A stretch of 64,000 nt of DNA from Collybiopsis luxurians FD-317 M1 (taxonomy: Eukaryota; Basidiomycota; Agaricomycetes; Agaricales; Omphalotaceae): assembly GCA_000827265.1 (NCBI GenBank), contig KN834786.1, positions 409,567 through 473,566 of the forward strand, read 5' to 3'. Of the stretch, positions 11,239 through 24,115 are shown piece after piece; position 1 is the first letter of the stretch; every line of letters begins with the position of its first letter. The notes beneath the pieces are model-generated. The model saw nothing but the letters and a program-made list of their open reading frames with translations. It made no database searches and was not told where the DNA came from. Made by a program: the position numbers and the translations under genes.

Positions 11239-11336
11239 GGTTCGATGGCGTAGTTGGTTATCGCATCTGTCTAACATTCCAAAATGCACCTCTCACGTTA
11301 CACAGAAGGTCCCCGGTTCGAGCCCGGGTCGAATCA
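11239..11336 (+). tRNA. tRNA-Val (AAC) with a 24-base intron
   Basis: The acceptor GGTTCGA pairs with TCGAATC, discriminator A. The anticodon arm is TCTGT-CTAACA/C-ACAGA, giving anticodon AAC at 11273-11275. A canonical-position intron (one base 3' of the anticodon) covers 11277-11300. The T arm is CCCGG-TTCGAGC-CCGGG. It lies 82 bases downstream of tRNA-Ser in the same orientation. Confidence 0.9.
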
Positions 11337-11372
11337 TCTTTTTCTTCTTTCTCAGTTACCACCACCACCACC

Positions 11373-12389
11373 ATGTCGACGGCGGACGTTCGAGTATACC
11401 GTGCACCCTTTGATTCACCCGAAGCTGACATAGTCTTACAATCCGCGGAAGGCACTCTATATCGCATCCCATCTTTCATCTTAAAATCCACCTCTGGCTT
11501 CTGGAACTCTCTGCTCTCCCTACCCTCCTCTTCCTCTTCCTCATCCCCAATCCCAGCCTCCCAACCCGATGCCATCCTCGAACCAATGCTCCGCCTAATG
11601 AGCGGTCTCCCCATCCCCCCATGGACAGTCTCCGTCTCCAGCAACGACCACTACGACGAACGAGCCCACCAACTCAAAACCATCTCCCAAATCTCCTCCC
11701 TCCTCACCCTCGCCGAATCATGGGACGCCCCAGGCCCCCTATCCATCCTCCGCCTATCCATAACCTCACCCCCCTTCCTCGCCCACCCCCTCCGTCTATA
11801 CGCCCTAGCTACCCACTTCAACTGGATCCCAGAAGCCAAACTCGCTTCTAAACATTCCTTATCACTCAATTTATTCGCTTACGACGAATCAGAGTCTGAC
11901 AGCAGCACTACAGATGAAGACGACCCTGCTACCTCCAATCCCAACTTCAACCCGAACCCGAACCCGAACCACAACCCGCACCCCAACGATCCATCTCCAC
12001 GATCCAATGACACCTCCGCCCTCCAATGCATCTCCTCCAAATCCCTCCTCTCCCTCCTCCGCCTCCACCGCTCCCGCCGCGACCTCCTCAAAACCCACCT
12101 CGACGACCCCCACATCTTCTCCCAAGGCAACTCCGAATCCTCCCGCTGCACCGCCTGCACGAGCCAGATCGACAACTCCGCCTGGCGCGAACTCAAAGCG
12201 CGCATCTTCCACGAGATGGACAAGTGTCCCAAGGGCGACTTTATTGGCTCGTGGGAGATGGAGGAGTGGAAGGAGGCCGCGAGGTGTTGGGAGAGTAGGT
12301 GCGGCAAGTGTGGGGAGGTGTTGTATTCAAAGGGGGCGACGATTGCCAAGATGAAGGATGGGCTGGCGGTGTTGCCGGAGACTATTTGA
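11373..12389 (+). CDS. BTB/POZ-like domain protein
   Basis: A single-exon protein of 338 residues. The N-terminus (ADIVLQSAEGTLYRIPSFIL, then KSTSGFWNSLLSLP) matches the opening strand-helix pattern of the BTB-like domain of Agaricomycete proteins, where D-x-x-L/x-S-x-D-G is followed by F-x-V-x-K-x-L-L. Residues about 185-215 are low complexity with Asn-Pro alternation. The C-terminal third has CTACTSQID and later CGKCGEVLYSKG, two CxxC pairs that could bind zinc. BTB proteins usually mediate protein-protein contacts or act as Cul3 adaptors; which applies here is unknown. It starts 36 bases after tRNA-Val and converges with the M28 gene. Confidence 0.65.
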   Translation: MSTADVRVYRAPFDSPEADIVLQSAEGTLYRIPSFILKSTSGFWNSLLSLPSSSSSSSPIPASQPDAILEPMLRLMSGLPIPPWTVSVSSNDHYDERAHQLKTISQISSLLTLAESWDAPGPLSILRLSITSPPFLAHPLRLYALATHFNWIPEAKLASKHSLSLNLFAYDESESDSSTTDEDDPATSNPNFNPNPNPNHNPHPNDPSPRSNDTSALQCISSKSLLSLLRLHRSRRDLLKTHLDDPHIFSQGNSESSRCTACTSQIDNSAWRELKARIFHEMDKCPKGDFIGSWEMEEWKEAARCWESRCGKCGEVLYSKGATIAKMKDGLAVLPETI

Positions 12390-12672
12390 GAGCGGAGCGG
12401 AGCTACCTTATTTATGGTATACGGTACAGTTACGGTACGGTATTTTACGCCCTCTGCTTTGAGCCCATCATCCTTATATCGCGTACTCCAGGCCCTTGTT
12501 GTGGCGCCGCTGCGAGACAAGCAGCGATCGCGAGTCCGTCGGACAACCCATAACCCATAATGTCCCCACTCCCATATCCATCAAATCCCTGGACCCCGGC
12601 ACAATTGTAACCAAAAATCCCATCTACATGTCTACGTCTACTGACAAAAGCAAGGCAACAATGAGCTCTTCC

Positions 12673-14384
<1,712 letters not shown>

Positions 14385-15613
14385 TTATTTAGATGTGTAC
14401 TGAGCAGTACCCCTCAGTGAGTAACGCGATGTCCAGTGAGCATTCGACGACGACGTGGCAGTAGTTAGGAACGGTGAGAGATTGATCCCTCGGGTCACCT
14501 AAGCGCTCAATATGGTGAATTGGCGCCCAGTGACATTTCTCAACTTCGACTTCGACAATCTCTAGACTCAAACCCTGGTAATATCAAGCGTCTCAAATTG
14601 ATCAGCGAAAATACAGAGGAAGAAGAGGATTGCTTGAAATTTGGTCGGGAGAGGTTCTGGACGTAAAAAGGCACGACAGCGGCCGCCCAGGAAGGTTAAC
14701 TTCCCTATTTTGATGGAGTCACTAAGAGATACTTAGCTGGTTTGAAAATGCACGAGCGTAAAAGTAGTATGCCGACGACGACAACAAAATGACCTTTCGC
14801 GGGATGGTTCTCGGAAAACTTGGACCATAACCATATTACTTTGTCGTACACATACAACTTTTTTTTTCCTTTTGCAAAGCACCTCGACAACTACTTGTGT
14901 ATCTCTTGTCCGCTATGCCCGTTGCTTTCTCGTCCGATCGTTGGCTTATCTCCGCTTCACCTCATTATCCAACCTCCATTTCCTTGCCACAGACTCCAAT
15001 GTGAACTAAGTTCCTTCTCGTCGAACCAGGGGTACGCGTATACATTTCTTGCAGGTCATACTACCGGAACATGTGGAATTTTGCCAGCACGACATTACCT
15101 GATGATGGTGAGTGACTGTTCGGAATTTTTGATTGCGCGAGTTTGGAAATCGAGAACCTGACTGAACAAGGGCCCTCACAAACGCGGTTTTCTGTACAGC
15201 GGTTACCTCATCGATGCAAGGCTGGCGGAATTCAATATCGAGTATATTGCAAATCAGCTTCCTCCTCGTCAGCGATGGGTAAATGAGGATACATTCCATG
15301 CACGCCATGCGCTTGGAATCTATTGAATCGTGTCGACACGATATTACCGGCCGTCAAACTGGCTTTCAAATTGGGTTTAAGTACCTGGGTCATATCTGTT
15401 ATATCGGAGCTTCGGATGATCGATAAAGCTGTGCACGTGAGAAAAGCTTGAGTGCTGTATAAAGGGTCCCGAGACAGTGATGTGCTGATGATTCTCACCA
15501 ACCTTGGATCCTAGTTGGCTGCACTGTATACTTCTCTGTAAGCGATATGCAAATATAATTACAGCATCTTCACATCTCATAAAACATAACCCCTTGTTAC
15601 AGTCAGAGATACA
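14385..15613. other. Spacer and promoter region between cyclase and NLR copy 1
   Basis: Divergent promoter region of about 1.2 kb. No convincing gene. It aligns with 29400-30200 and 31900-32230 of block B. It holds a TATA-like box for the NLR gene at 15458. Confidence 0.5.
15458..15464 (+). promoter_or_regulatory. TATA-like box of NLR copy 1
   Basis: TATAAAG is followed by GGTCC. NLR copy 2 has TATATATA followed by GGGTCC at the matching place (32070), so the core promoter is conserved between the copies. Confidence 0.45.
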
Positions 15614-18600
15614 ATGGACACACCCAAAAAATCCAAGAAATGGATCAACAAATTTTGGTCTCATAAAGGCAATAAAACTAATACTCCTGAACTTCCCAAA
15701 AGTACACCTGAGCTGGGAAATATTGTGCAGGATTCGCGCAGTCTCCGAAGCTCTGGGTCAAATGTTTCTGTATTGTCTGATCCTATTCCAGGAAGAGTCC
15801 AAGAATGTTCTGGCCATTATAGTAGTCAGCCACTTGCAGTTGAAGAACAGAGCCCTTCAAAGTCCTTGACTCAGCATCAAGCATTGCAGACTGCTGGTGC
15901 TGTTGCAGAGAAAGGCCTTAAAATTCTGGGAGAACTTTCTGGATTTATTCCAGTGGCAGGTAAAGGGTTGGGTATTGCACTTGGAGTGGTTTCTGAGTAT
16001 ATTCAAATCTACCATGTAAGTGTTCCTGCGCAGTTAGTAATTAGATACTAATAGGTATTTGAAAATTCATCAAGCAAGTATCAGAGAATAAAGAAAGATT
16101 CAAAGAATTGACAGAAGAATTGTCTATCAAGGTTACAGAAGTCATGGCACATATTCAAGACAGCAAATCAACTGAAATGAAAGAAACTTTTGAAATCTTG
16201 GCTAAGTATGAATTATTTTAATTTTTGAAGAGCTGTAATACCATTGTCTTTTCATAGGGAATTGGTGAACATCAGCGAGAAAGCCTTGCCAAAACAGGAC
16301 AAAAATAGGATGGAGCAGTTTTTGGAAAAGACAAGTGAAGTTGTTTCAGCAGATAAAATTTCTCAGGATATCACAAAGTATTTTGGGAATATAGGAAAGG
16401 CATTTGATGCTTGCCAAGTATGTATGGCAAGTTACATGGCTTTAATAGTGGTATTTATTTACCCATTTTACAGAGAAAGGTCTTGTTCCATATTGAGAGA
16501 GATACAAGTACCATTAGCAAAGTAAGTACTAGCATTTCCTTGGTATTTAATGAAATCATTAAAGGAGGGTAGGAAATCTTTATGAGCAATCTAAACCCAT
16601 CTACAGAAGCTTTCCATGACTACAAAGCTGGGAGGCCATCATGTACCCAAGGGACAAGGGTTGAAATTCTTAAAAATATTACAAAATGGGCTGATACCTC
16701 TGAAAGTAAAGTATATTGGATGGGTGGAATGGCAGGAACAGGGAAAAGTACCATTGCCAAAACATTATGCGAGACATTTGAAGCAGAAAAGCAAATCCTT
16801 GGGGGAGCATTTTTCTGTTCTAGGCAGGTTCCTAGCTGTCGGGACTATACAAAGATTATTCCAACTATTGCTTATCAGCTTGCACACTATTCCCGTACAT
16901 TTGCTGAGGCTCTTACAAAGGAGTTACAGAAAGATTCAAGACTTGCTGATAAAGAAACTAAAAAACAAATGAAGTTGTTGCTACTGGGTCCCTGGAAAGA
17001 AGCAGCTAATATAAGTGAACTAACAGGAAAGACTCCTATAGTTGTCATTGATGCTCTGGATGAATGTGAAGATGTTCAGTTAGTTCTAGAGCCTTTGCTT
17101 TATGCTATTACAAACAATGATATACTGGGGTTAAAATTTGTATTTACTAGTCGGCCAGATCAGCCGGTATATAAGCATCTCATTGTTGCTCCCCATGATT
17201 CTAGGATTTTCCTACATGATGTGGAAAAGGACTTGGTAGAGAGTGATATTTCTAGGTTTCTCGCTGAAACATTGAAGGGCTATGACTTTGTTACACAAGA
17301 ACATATTCTACAGTTGGCAAAATTATCTGGGAAACTATTTATTTTTGCAGCAACTATTGTCAAGTGGATTACAAGGGGAAATAATTCATTTGAAAAACAA
17401 CGGTTAGATGATGTTTTAAATCTGCAGCCAGATCCAAGTCAAACTAAAGAGCTGGATAACTTGTACACTGTTATTGTTGAAAAAGCCATTGCACCTGGTG
17501 GTGGTAAAATTCCAAACAAAGAGAGAAAAGCACTTTTGAAGGTTTTGCACTCCGTCATCACTGTTAGGAGCCCAGCATCAGGTGAAGTGATCGCCGCATT
17601 AGCAAATGTTGCACCTCAACAGGCGCATGCATTCATTGCTGCATTGGGATCAGTTCTATATGTGGGAAAAACAGAGGCTGTCTATGTCTTTCACACTTCA
17701 TTTTCAGATTTCTTAATGAGAAAACAATTTAAAAAGCAGTACAAGGATCTACACTGTGATTCACATCTTCAGCACCAGTTTCTGGGCAATTCATGTTTTA
17801 GTATTATGCAAAGAGAGCTGAAATTCAACATGCTGGGTCTTCCTTCATCATTCCTGAAAGATACACAAGTTGACAATATTGAATCAGACATTGATGTTAG
17901 AATGACACAGAGCCTTGTTTATGCCTGCAAAAGCTGGGGATATCACCTGGGAAAAGCCACAAGAAATGCTGAGATTACTACAGCCTTCACACAATTTTTG
18001 AATCAGCAAATTATATATTGGGTTGAAGTGATGAGTGTATTGCGTGTTTCAAAGTCTGAAAAAGAAGCTGTAAATGACACATTGGTGCAATGTATGGACA
18101 TTTTGGATTCAATTGATAAGGTACAATTTAAGCAGCAATGAGAGAATGGGATAACATTGGACTGACTAAATTTTTTAGATTTCTGACCTTGCAGAGAAGT
18201 TGCAGCAGATTATCAGGTGTGTGAAAGCAGCAGTAGAAACATTTCTGTTGAGTCCAGTGAACTCAGTGACTCCACACTGGTACCTAAGCATTTTACCATT
18301 TTGGCAGAGGGACATTGCTGCAATACAATATGGGCTTAAAATGGGAACCATGGTTAAAAGACAAATGGAAAAACCAATTTTGGGTGTCTGGCATGCAGAA
18401 TCAAAAGTTAACAGCATAGGAGTTTCTGGGAATGGAGAAAGAATTGTCTCTGGCTGTTATGATACAGCTGTTAGAGTTTGGAATGCAAGAACTGGAGCTC
18501 CCATTGGAGAACCTCTGCAAGGCCACACTAATTTAGTGTGGTCAGTCACATTTTCTCCAGATGGAAAGAGAATTGTATCTGGTTCTGAGGACAACACAGT

Positions 18601-20697
18601 CAGGATCTGGGATGCTGAAACTAGAGCTCTTATTGGGGACCCACTTCAAGGCCATACCAATTCAGTACTGTCAGTGGCATTTTCTCCAAATGGAAAGCAA
18701 ATTGTATCTAGTTCTTGGGACAAGACAGTCAGGATCTGGAATGCAGAAACTGGAGCTCCTATTGGAGAGCCTCTTCAAGGCCACACTCAGTCAGTGTGGT
18801 CTGCAGCATTCTCACCAGATGGAAAGAGAGTTGTATCTTGTTCTTTGGATGAGACAGTCAGGATCTGGGATGCAGAAACTGGAGCTCCCATTGGAAGACC
18901 TTTTCATGGCCACACACAGTCAGTGTGGTCTGTTGCATTCTCTCCAGATGGAAAGAGAATCATATCTGGTTCTTTGGACAAGACAGTCAGGATCTGGAAT
19001 GCAGAAACTGGAATTCCTATTGGGGATCCTCTGCAAGGCCACACTGATTCAGTGCGATCAGTGGCATTTTCTCTAGATGGAAAGAGAATTGTTTCTGGTT
19101 CTTTAGATGAGACAGTCAGAATCTGGGATGGAGAAACTGGAACTCCCATTGGAGATTCTCTTCAAGGCCACACTGATGCAGTGCTGTCAGTGACATTTTC
19201 GCCAGATGGAAAGAGACTTATATCTGGTTCTTTAGATGAGACAATCAGGATCTGGAATGCAGAAATTGAAGATACCATCATTGACCTTCTTCATGGCCAC
19301 ACTGATTCAGTGCAATCTGTGGCATTTTCTCCAGATGGAAAGAGAATTTTATCTGGTTCCTTGGATAAAACAGTCAGGATTTGGAATGCAGAAATTGGAA
19401 CTCCTGTTGGAGACCCTCTTCAAGGCCACACTGATACAGTGCTGTCTGTGGCTTTTTCTCCAGATGGAACGAGAATTGTATCTGGGTCAGATGACAAGAC
19501 AATCAGGATTTGGAATGCAGAAACTGGAGCTCCCATTGGAATCCCTCTTCAAACCCACAATGATGCAGTGTGGTCAGTGGTAGTTTCTCCAGATGGAAAG
19601 AAAATTATATCTGGCTCTGAAGACAAGACTATCAGAATCTGGAATGCTGAAACTGGAGCTCCCATTGGAGATCCTCTTCAAGGCCACACTCATTCAGTGC
19701 AATCAGTAGCATTTTCTCCTGATGGAAAGATGATTGTATCTGGGTCTTTAGATTGGACAGTGAGAATCTGGAATGCAGAAACTGGAGCCCCTATTGGAGA
19801 CCCACTTCATGGCCACACTCATTCTGTGCTGTCAGTGGCTTTTTCACCAGATGGAAGGAGAATTGTATCCAGTTCTTTGGATGAGACAGTAATGGTCTGG
19901 AATGTAGAGACTGGAGCTGCCATTGGAGAACCTCTTCAGGGCCACACTGATCCAGTGCTGTCAGTGACATTCTCTCCGGATGGGATGAGAATTGTATCTT
20001 GTTCTTTGGATCATACAGTCAGGATCTGGAATGCAGAAACTGGAGCTCCCATTGGGCACCCTTTTCATGGCCACACTCAGTCAGTGCTGTCTGTGGCATT
20101 TTCTCCAGATGGCAAGAGAATTGTATCTGGCTCTGAAGACTCAACAGTCAGAATCTGGAATGCAGAAACTGATACTCTTATTGGAGACTCTGTTCCTGGC
20201 CACACCCATTCCATGCTGCCAGTGACAATTTCTCCAGATAAAGAGGTAATTGGGCCCAGTGATTCTGTGTTAGGGACTTTGACTGCCCAAGCCCATGTCC
20301 ATGAGGTAAGCTTCCTTCTCTCCATTCATTGTCCACATCTCACCAACTTGTGCCATGCTTCTGTGTACTGACTAGGATCTTTCATTTCATTCTTCAAGTT
20401 TCAACTCTTCCAGCCCTGCTCTGCCTTATGGTATGTACAGTTCTAATGTCCAAAGCAATCTTTCCATCTAATGGAAATCTAGTCTCTCAGTGGCACCTGT
20501 CTATTGATGGATGGATCCATTTTCCTCATGTGCACCCAGGTATTGTATGGATCCCAGCACAATATAGAGATAACTTGGTTGCTGATGAAACAGCATTGAT
20601 TATTTCTACCAACCACTACAACCATATCATCTTGTTCAATTGTGTATATGGTAAAGATTGGCATAAGTGTTGGTCTTTTACATGCATTCCTGTTTGA
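15614..20697 (+). CDS. NLR-like protein, copy 1: helical N-domain, NACHT, 14 WD40 blades
   Basis: Eight exons join in phase (15614-16015, 16075-16205, 16258-16417, 16474-16521, 16573-18120, 18179-20305, 20376-20430, 20483-20697), giving 1561 residues. A Ser/Gln-rich start is followed by a helical bundle whose pattern (GLKILGELSGFIPVAGKGLG, then KERFKELTEEL) resembles the MLKL-type four-helix N-domain used in cell-death proteins. The NACHT P-loop is GGMAGTGKST (about 16730), Walker B is VVIDALDECED (about 17045), and FTSRPD follows. WD40 blades are 43 residues each, the last 13 exactly in 129-base register (18521-20197). A conserved tail (GWIHF, GIVWIPAQYR, DWHKCW) is encoded by the last exon. 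Predicted role: a cytosolic sensor of non-self or pathogen signals that triggers cell death. CpG is nearly absent from the gene. Confidence 0.9.
18521..20197 (+). repeat. WD40 array of 13 units x 129 bases
   Basis: Every unit starts with GGCCACAC or a close variant (one ACCCACAA) and encodes 43 residues of the type GHTxxVxSVAFSPDGK. The register is exact over all 13 units, with no indels. One less regular blade precedes and one degenerate half-blade follows. Confidence 0.9.
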
Positions 20698-20884
20698 TAT
20701 TGTGCTAGTTTACTTCCCTAGCTATTGATTTGCAAATAGTACTTAGAACCCTGCTTACTGATATTCCAAACTTGTTTCTGCTCTTTCCTCCTTGTGACTG
20801 AGATGATCTGAAACATTAAACCTTCAACCTATAAGGCTAGTACCTCTATATGAAAAAAAATATTGATCAATACAACCAACTTGG

Positions 20885-20924
20885 GGGATGGGCCATCGCG
20901 CTTCGCACGTGGCATGTATGAGTC
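20885..20924. other. Conserved 40-base motif, block A copy
   Basis: This tract, beginning GGGATGGGCCATCGCGCTTC, recurs at 40979-41018 while the bases on either side are much more diverged. It contains four CpGs, of which three are TpG or CpA in the other copy. Reading minus, both encode a DSYMP...DGPS peptide, but no gene context was found. Confidence 0.4.
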
Positions 20925-21009
20925 TGGACATGTATAACAAGACAAGTGGGGAATTATGTTATGAGTAGATAACATACACAATGTATTTGATGCAACAGTT
21001 ACATATTGG

Positions 21010-21684
21010 TTACACATCAGTACCTTCGTTCATAAGTGCAACCAATCTCGATTTCCACCTATCACTGACAGCTTCAATTTCCCATATGTTATTGTCAAAG
21101 TCCACCAGCTGAATCTCAGTAATACCAAGCTCTCCGCAAGTGATAATAATGAATACCATCCGAGCACATCCCCATACATTTACCTACATACATATCACAA
21201 ATGTCACTTGTAGCTACAACAACCCCCACAGACACTCACGAGAGGAAAACACAAAAGTAAATGGAGCACAACTAACTATTGTTGCGGCTCCCTGTTTCTT
21301 AGTACTTAGACTTACTTACTTGCGGCAATGAAGAGTTTAAAAAATAAAAAAAATAACAAATACCGAACCGTTTTTACCCTTCATGCAAGCATTCATGTTC
21401 ACATGAACTACCTGGTCCTGCACAAGATCTGTAATTGATCTGCCTGCTGCAATCTCAACAGCCTTAACCTCTGTGACATAGAAAGCAGTTGCCCGATGAA
21501 TATGACTTCCAGGAAAAAGACAGTGGTGATCCAATACATACAGTACCAATACATCATGAAGTGCCTGCTGAGGATGGGATTGCAGCTTGAATGCTTTGAA
21601 TGCAGCTTCAGCAATGGTTGGTCTATGCTTGGCAACAAATTTTCGCAGAGCCTCCACAGCAATGTGACGCTCTAAAAACCACAA
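21010..21684 (-). CDS. Possible gene of unknown function, 3' part
   Basis: Two coding-like exons on the minus strand. One (about 21670-21360) encodes RHIAVEALRKFVAKHRP...AAFKAFKLQSHPQQALHDVL and the other (about 21185-21010) encodes CGELGITEIQLVDFDNNIW, then RWKSRLVALMNEGTDV and TAA. Codon periodicity and residue composition look real and splice sites are available (AG at 21667, GT at 21363). Upstream exons were not found, so it may be a truncated gene. I do not recognise the family with confidence. Confidence 0.35.
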
Positions 21685-23309
21685 AGCTTGATTTCCTCAG
21701 TTACACTCACATCTGTTTATGAAATGGCCAGTCGTTCTTTTGGCAATTGCAACTCTGTATTCAGGGAGGCATACAACAGTGGAACATGTGAGTGATAAAC
21801 AGACATACACAATATTTGACTATCAAACAACTGGAGCACTTCTTGAGAGGCTTAGATACAGAACTGGACATATGGCATTGTGAGTACTGATTTGGTTGCC
21901 TATGCAAAGGTTCTCTGTGTATGGATGTGGGAAGTCAGTGAAGGGGAGACAGAGGAACAGTTATAGCACTGGGTAACACCACAATATCCTCTGCTGACAG
22001 AACAATAGTGGGATTTTGGACAGGGGAGTCCATATCATTGATATGTCGATATCCAGTCAATCCTGTCATTATATATACAAGAAGCTGAGTTAATAAAAAA
22101 AAAAGCTCGAAGTCTATACAAGGGTATGGACCCAGAAATGAACACCGGAACCAGATCAACAGCATTAACAGATCAGAGATTCAATACAGACACACCATGG
22201 GCACATGATTCACACTGTAAGTCAAAAAATGTCTGGTTCTGCAGTGCTGGGTCTTTTATTAGAGGGTGGGGTTGTCCACCAACATTGTTAACAATCCTGC
22301 ATTCAACTTACAAAGTGCTGTGTATTGATAAACCAAGATACCACAGGATGTTGAACCACCATTGCACAAAGAAGAGAAGCAAAAAAAGTCAAGAGAGGCG
22401 AAGGAAGATTTTAAAGGCAGCAAAAGCAAGAGGCGAGGCAACTAAAGACAAGGTCGAAAGGGTAAAGCTGAGGGACAGGAGAAGGGGTAGACAAGATGAC
22501 AAGAAGAAAGACAACAGCAAATGAACAGCAAATAGATGTCAAGAAGCCATGTCATGGCAACAGAAATGAAGGCTGAAGAATGAAGATGAAGTGCAGAAAA
22601 AAAAAAAAGCCAGGAAAAAAACCAGGGTGTCAAAAATTTGAAGAGGAGGTCAAAAAAGCAAAAACAGCAAGAGAGCAAAGGAGATGATTGAATGTTGTGC
22701 TCATCTGTAGATCCACCTGTAGAACAATTAGTTGTCGCTGTGTGAGCGACGCCTCGGACCCGTGTGAATCGAACCTACATACCTCTCGCAACCTTCAGTG
22801 ATAATATTCGCAAGTGCGAGATGGCTATTGAGAGTGGGGTTGGGTTCCGCTTTGTGGAAGTTGTGAGTGTTTGGAGTGAAATGGAAAAGAAGGAAATTAC
22901 CCACGCATCCAGCGCCATTAATGCCCGATAAAGGACGAGAGATTTCTTAGAATGGAAATCAGTAATGAAAATGTTCGGTAACCAAAATTATAGCATGTTT
23001 ATGCTTGGACGGGACAGCAGAACTCGGATCCGAGGATGACCATTAAGCAGATGGTGGTGGTCGGAAAGGTCATGCATAACATGATGAAGGTCGCCGAAGT
23101 GACATGTCCATAGATGGGGATAAAACTACAATAACGGGAAAAAACAGAACCGTGAGAACTGTGGGAAAAAGGACAACTTCACTGCAAGATGATTCCTTCA
23201 TTTCATTCCAGACTCATAACTGCTGGGCTTATTCTCCTCAGTTGCTTCTTGGTTCTTTCCTCCTGAGGCCTGGATGATTGGAAATCTCAAACCTCTGAAA
23301 AATGAGTGC
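21685..23309. other. AT-rich region without a clear gene
   Basis: Short open frames only. About 22980-23240 resembles 42130-42310 (shared GAAGTGACATGTCCAT and TCCTTCATTTCATT), so part of this is repeated sequence linked to the duplicated blocks. There is a purine-rich tract at 22340-22680. Confidence 0.4.
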
Positions 23310-23620
23310 TTTCTTGCTTAACTCATAGGATATCCTGTTGAGAGTGTGTGACAAGTGAGCATATTTTTCCATTTTTGACTTGGAAGGACAATAAATCATG
23401 AGACTGGGCATTTTGGATGAGCCATTATGTCCACAATAGCTAGTTAACAGATTCAGAGTAAGTTTTCATGGATTACATTCAGGAGTTGACATACAATGTT
23501 AATAGTAATAGTAGGCTGATATTCTGGATTGAGCTTTTGTTGTCCTTCAGCATGAGGATATGTTCAGTAGACCCCTAGGTTTTGCTAATAAACTGATCAG
23601 AATACTTGTTTTCTTGTAGT
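23310..23620 (-). pseudogene. Metacaspase relic with internal deletion
   Basis: Two parts of the metacaspase gene at 48072-49649 are recognisable in the same order and orientation. About 23310-23385 matches the 3' end (48150-48220). About 23390-23610 matches the exon edge before the catalytic His region and the exon encoding the [14 protein letters not shown] part (49160-49385). Everything between, including both catalytic residues, is missing. Many differences are CpG to TpG or CpA changes. Confidence 0.6.
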
Positions 23621-24115
23621 GATTATAGGTTAGTAAGGAGACTTTCCTTGCTTATAAGATGGAAACTATCCAGGCACTAACTAATGGTAATTGAAGGGCT
23701 CAACTTAAAGCACAACTTTGGATGGCACACACAGCAATAATTCAAATATTGGGAGTTAACTAGGGAGTGATTTTGATTGGGTTGCTACAGAGTGGTTTTT
23801 AGTGTATGACTTGACCAATCAATCATTAATAGTACATCTCCTTAGAATTTTTCCCTTTACAGGTGTAAACCGTATGCAGACAGTATATGACTCGTATTAA
23901 ATACAGCCGTACCCTTATATGGTCCGGTGCCGAGCCCTACTTCTGGAGCTCTATGCTCATTGAATTGAAACTGAGTTCAATTAATGCATGCACGTACTCT
24001 AACATTTCAGCAGAGGACCATGAGGAAGCAAAAGCTGAATACAATAAAATTATAAAGCCAGCATCACCACTCAATCATCTGAAGTTGAAACATAGTGGTT
24101 ATTACAGTCAAAACC
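23621..24115. other. Intergenic, no gene seen
   Basis: AT-rich. A short open frame over 23887-24207 runs into the 3' end of the arylesterase gene on the other strand and has no sign of being coding. Confidence 0.35.

Noticed and set aside
11600..12350. Overlapping open frames on both strands of the BTB-like gene
   Set aside because: High GC and C-rich codon use keep other frames open; only the 11373 frame has domain-like features.
18531..20225. Long open frames in the second frame of the WD40 arrays (for example ELYLVLWTRQSGSGMQK repeats)
   Set aside because: They are shadows produced by the 129-base repeats, which keep any frame open once one unit is open.
22740..22800. tRNA-like tract (GAATCGAACCTAC) on the minus strand
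   Set aside because: The T-arm-like stem does not pair and no acceptor or anticodon arm could be built.
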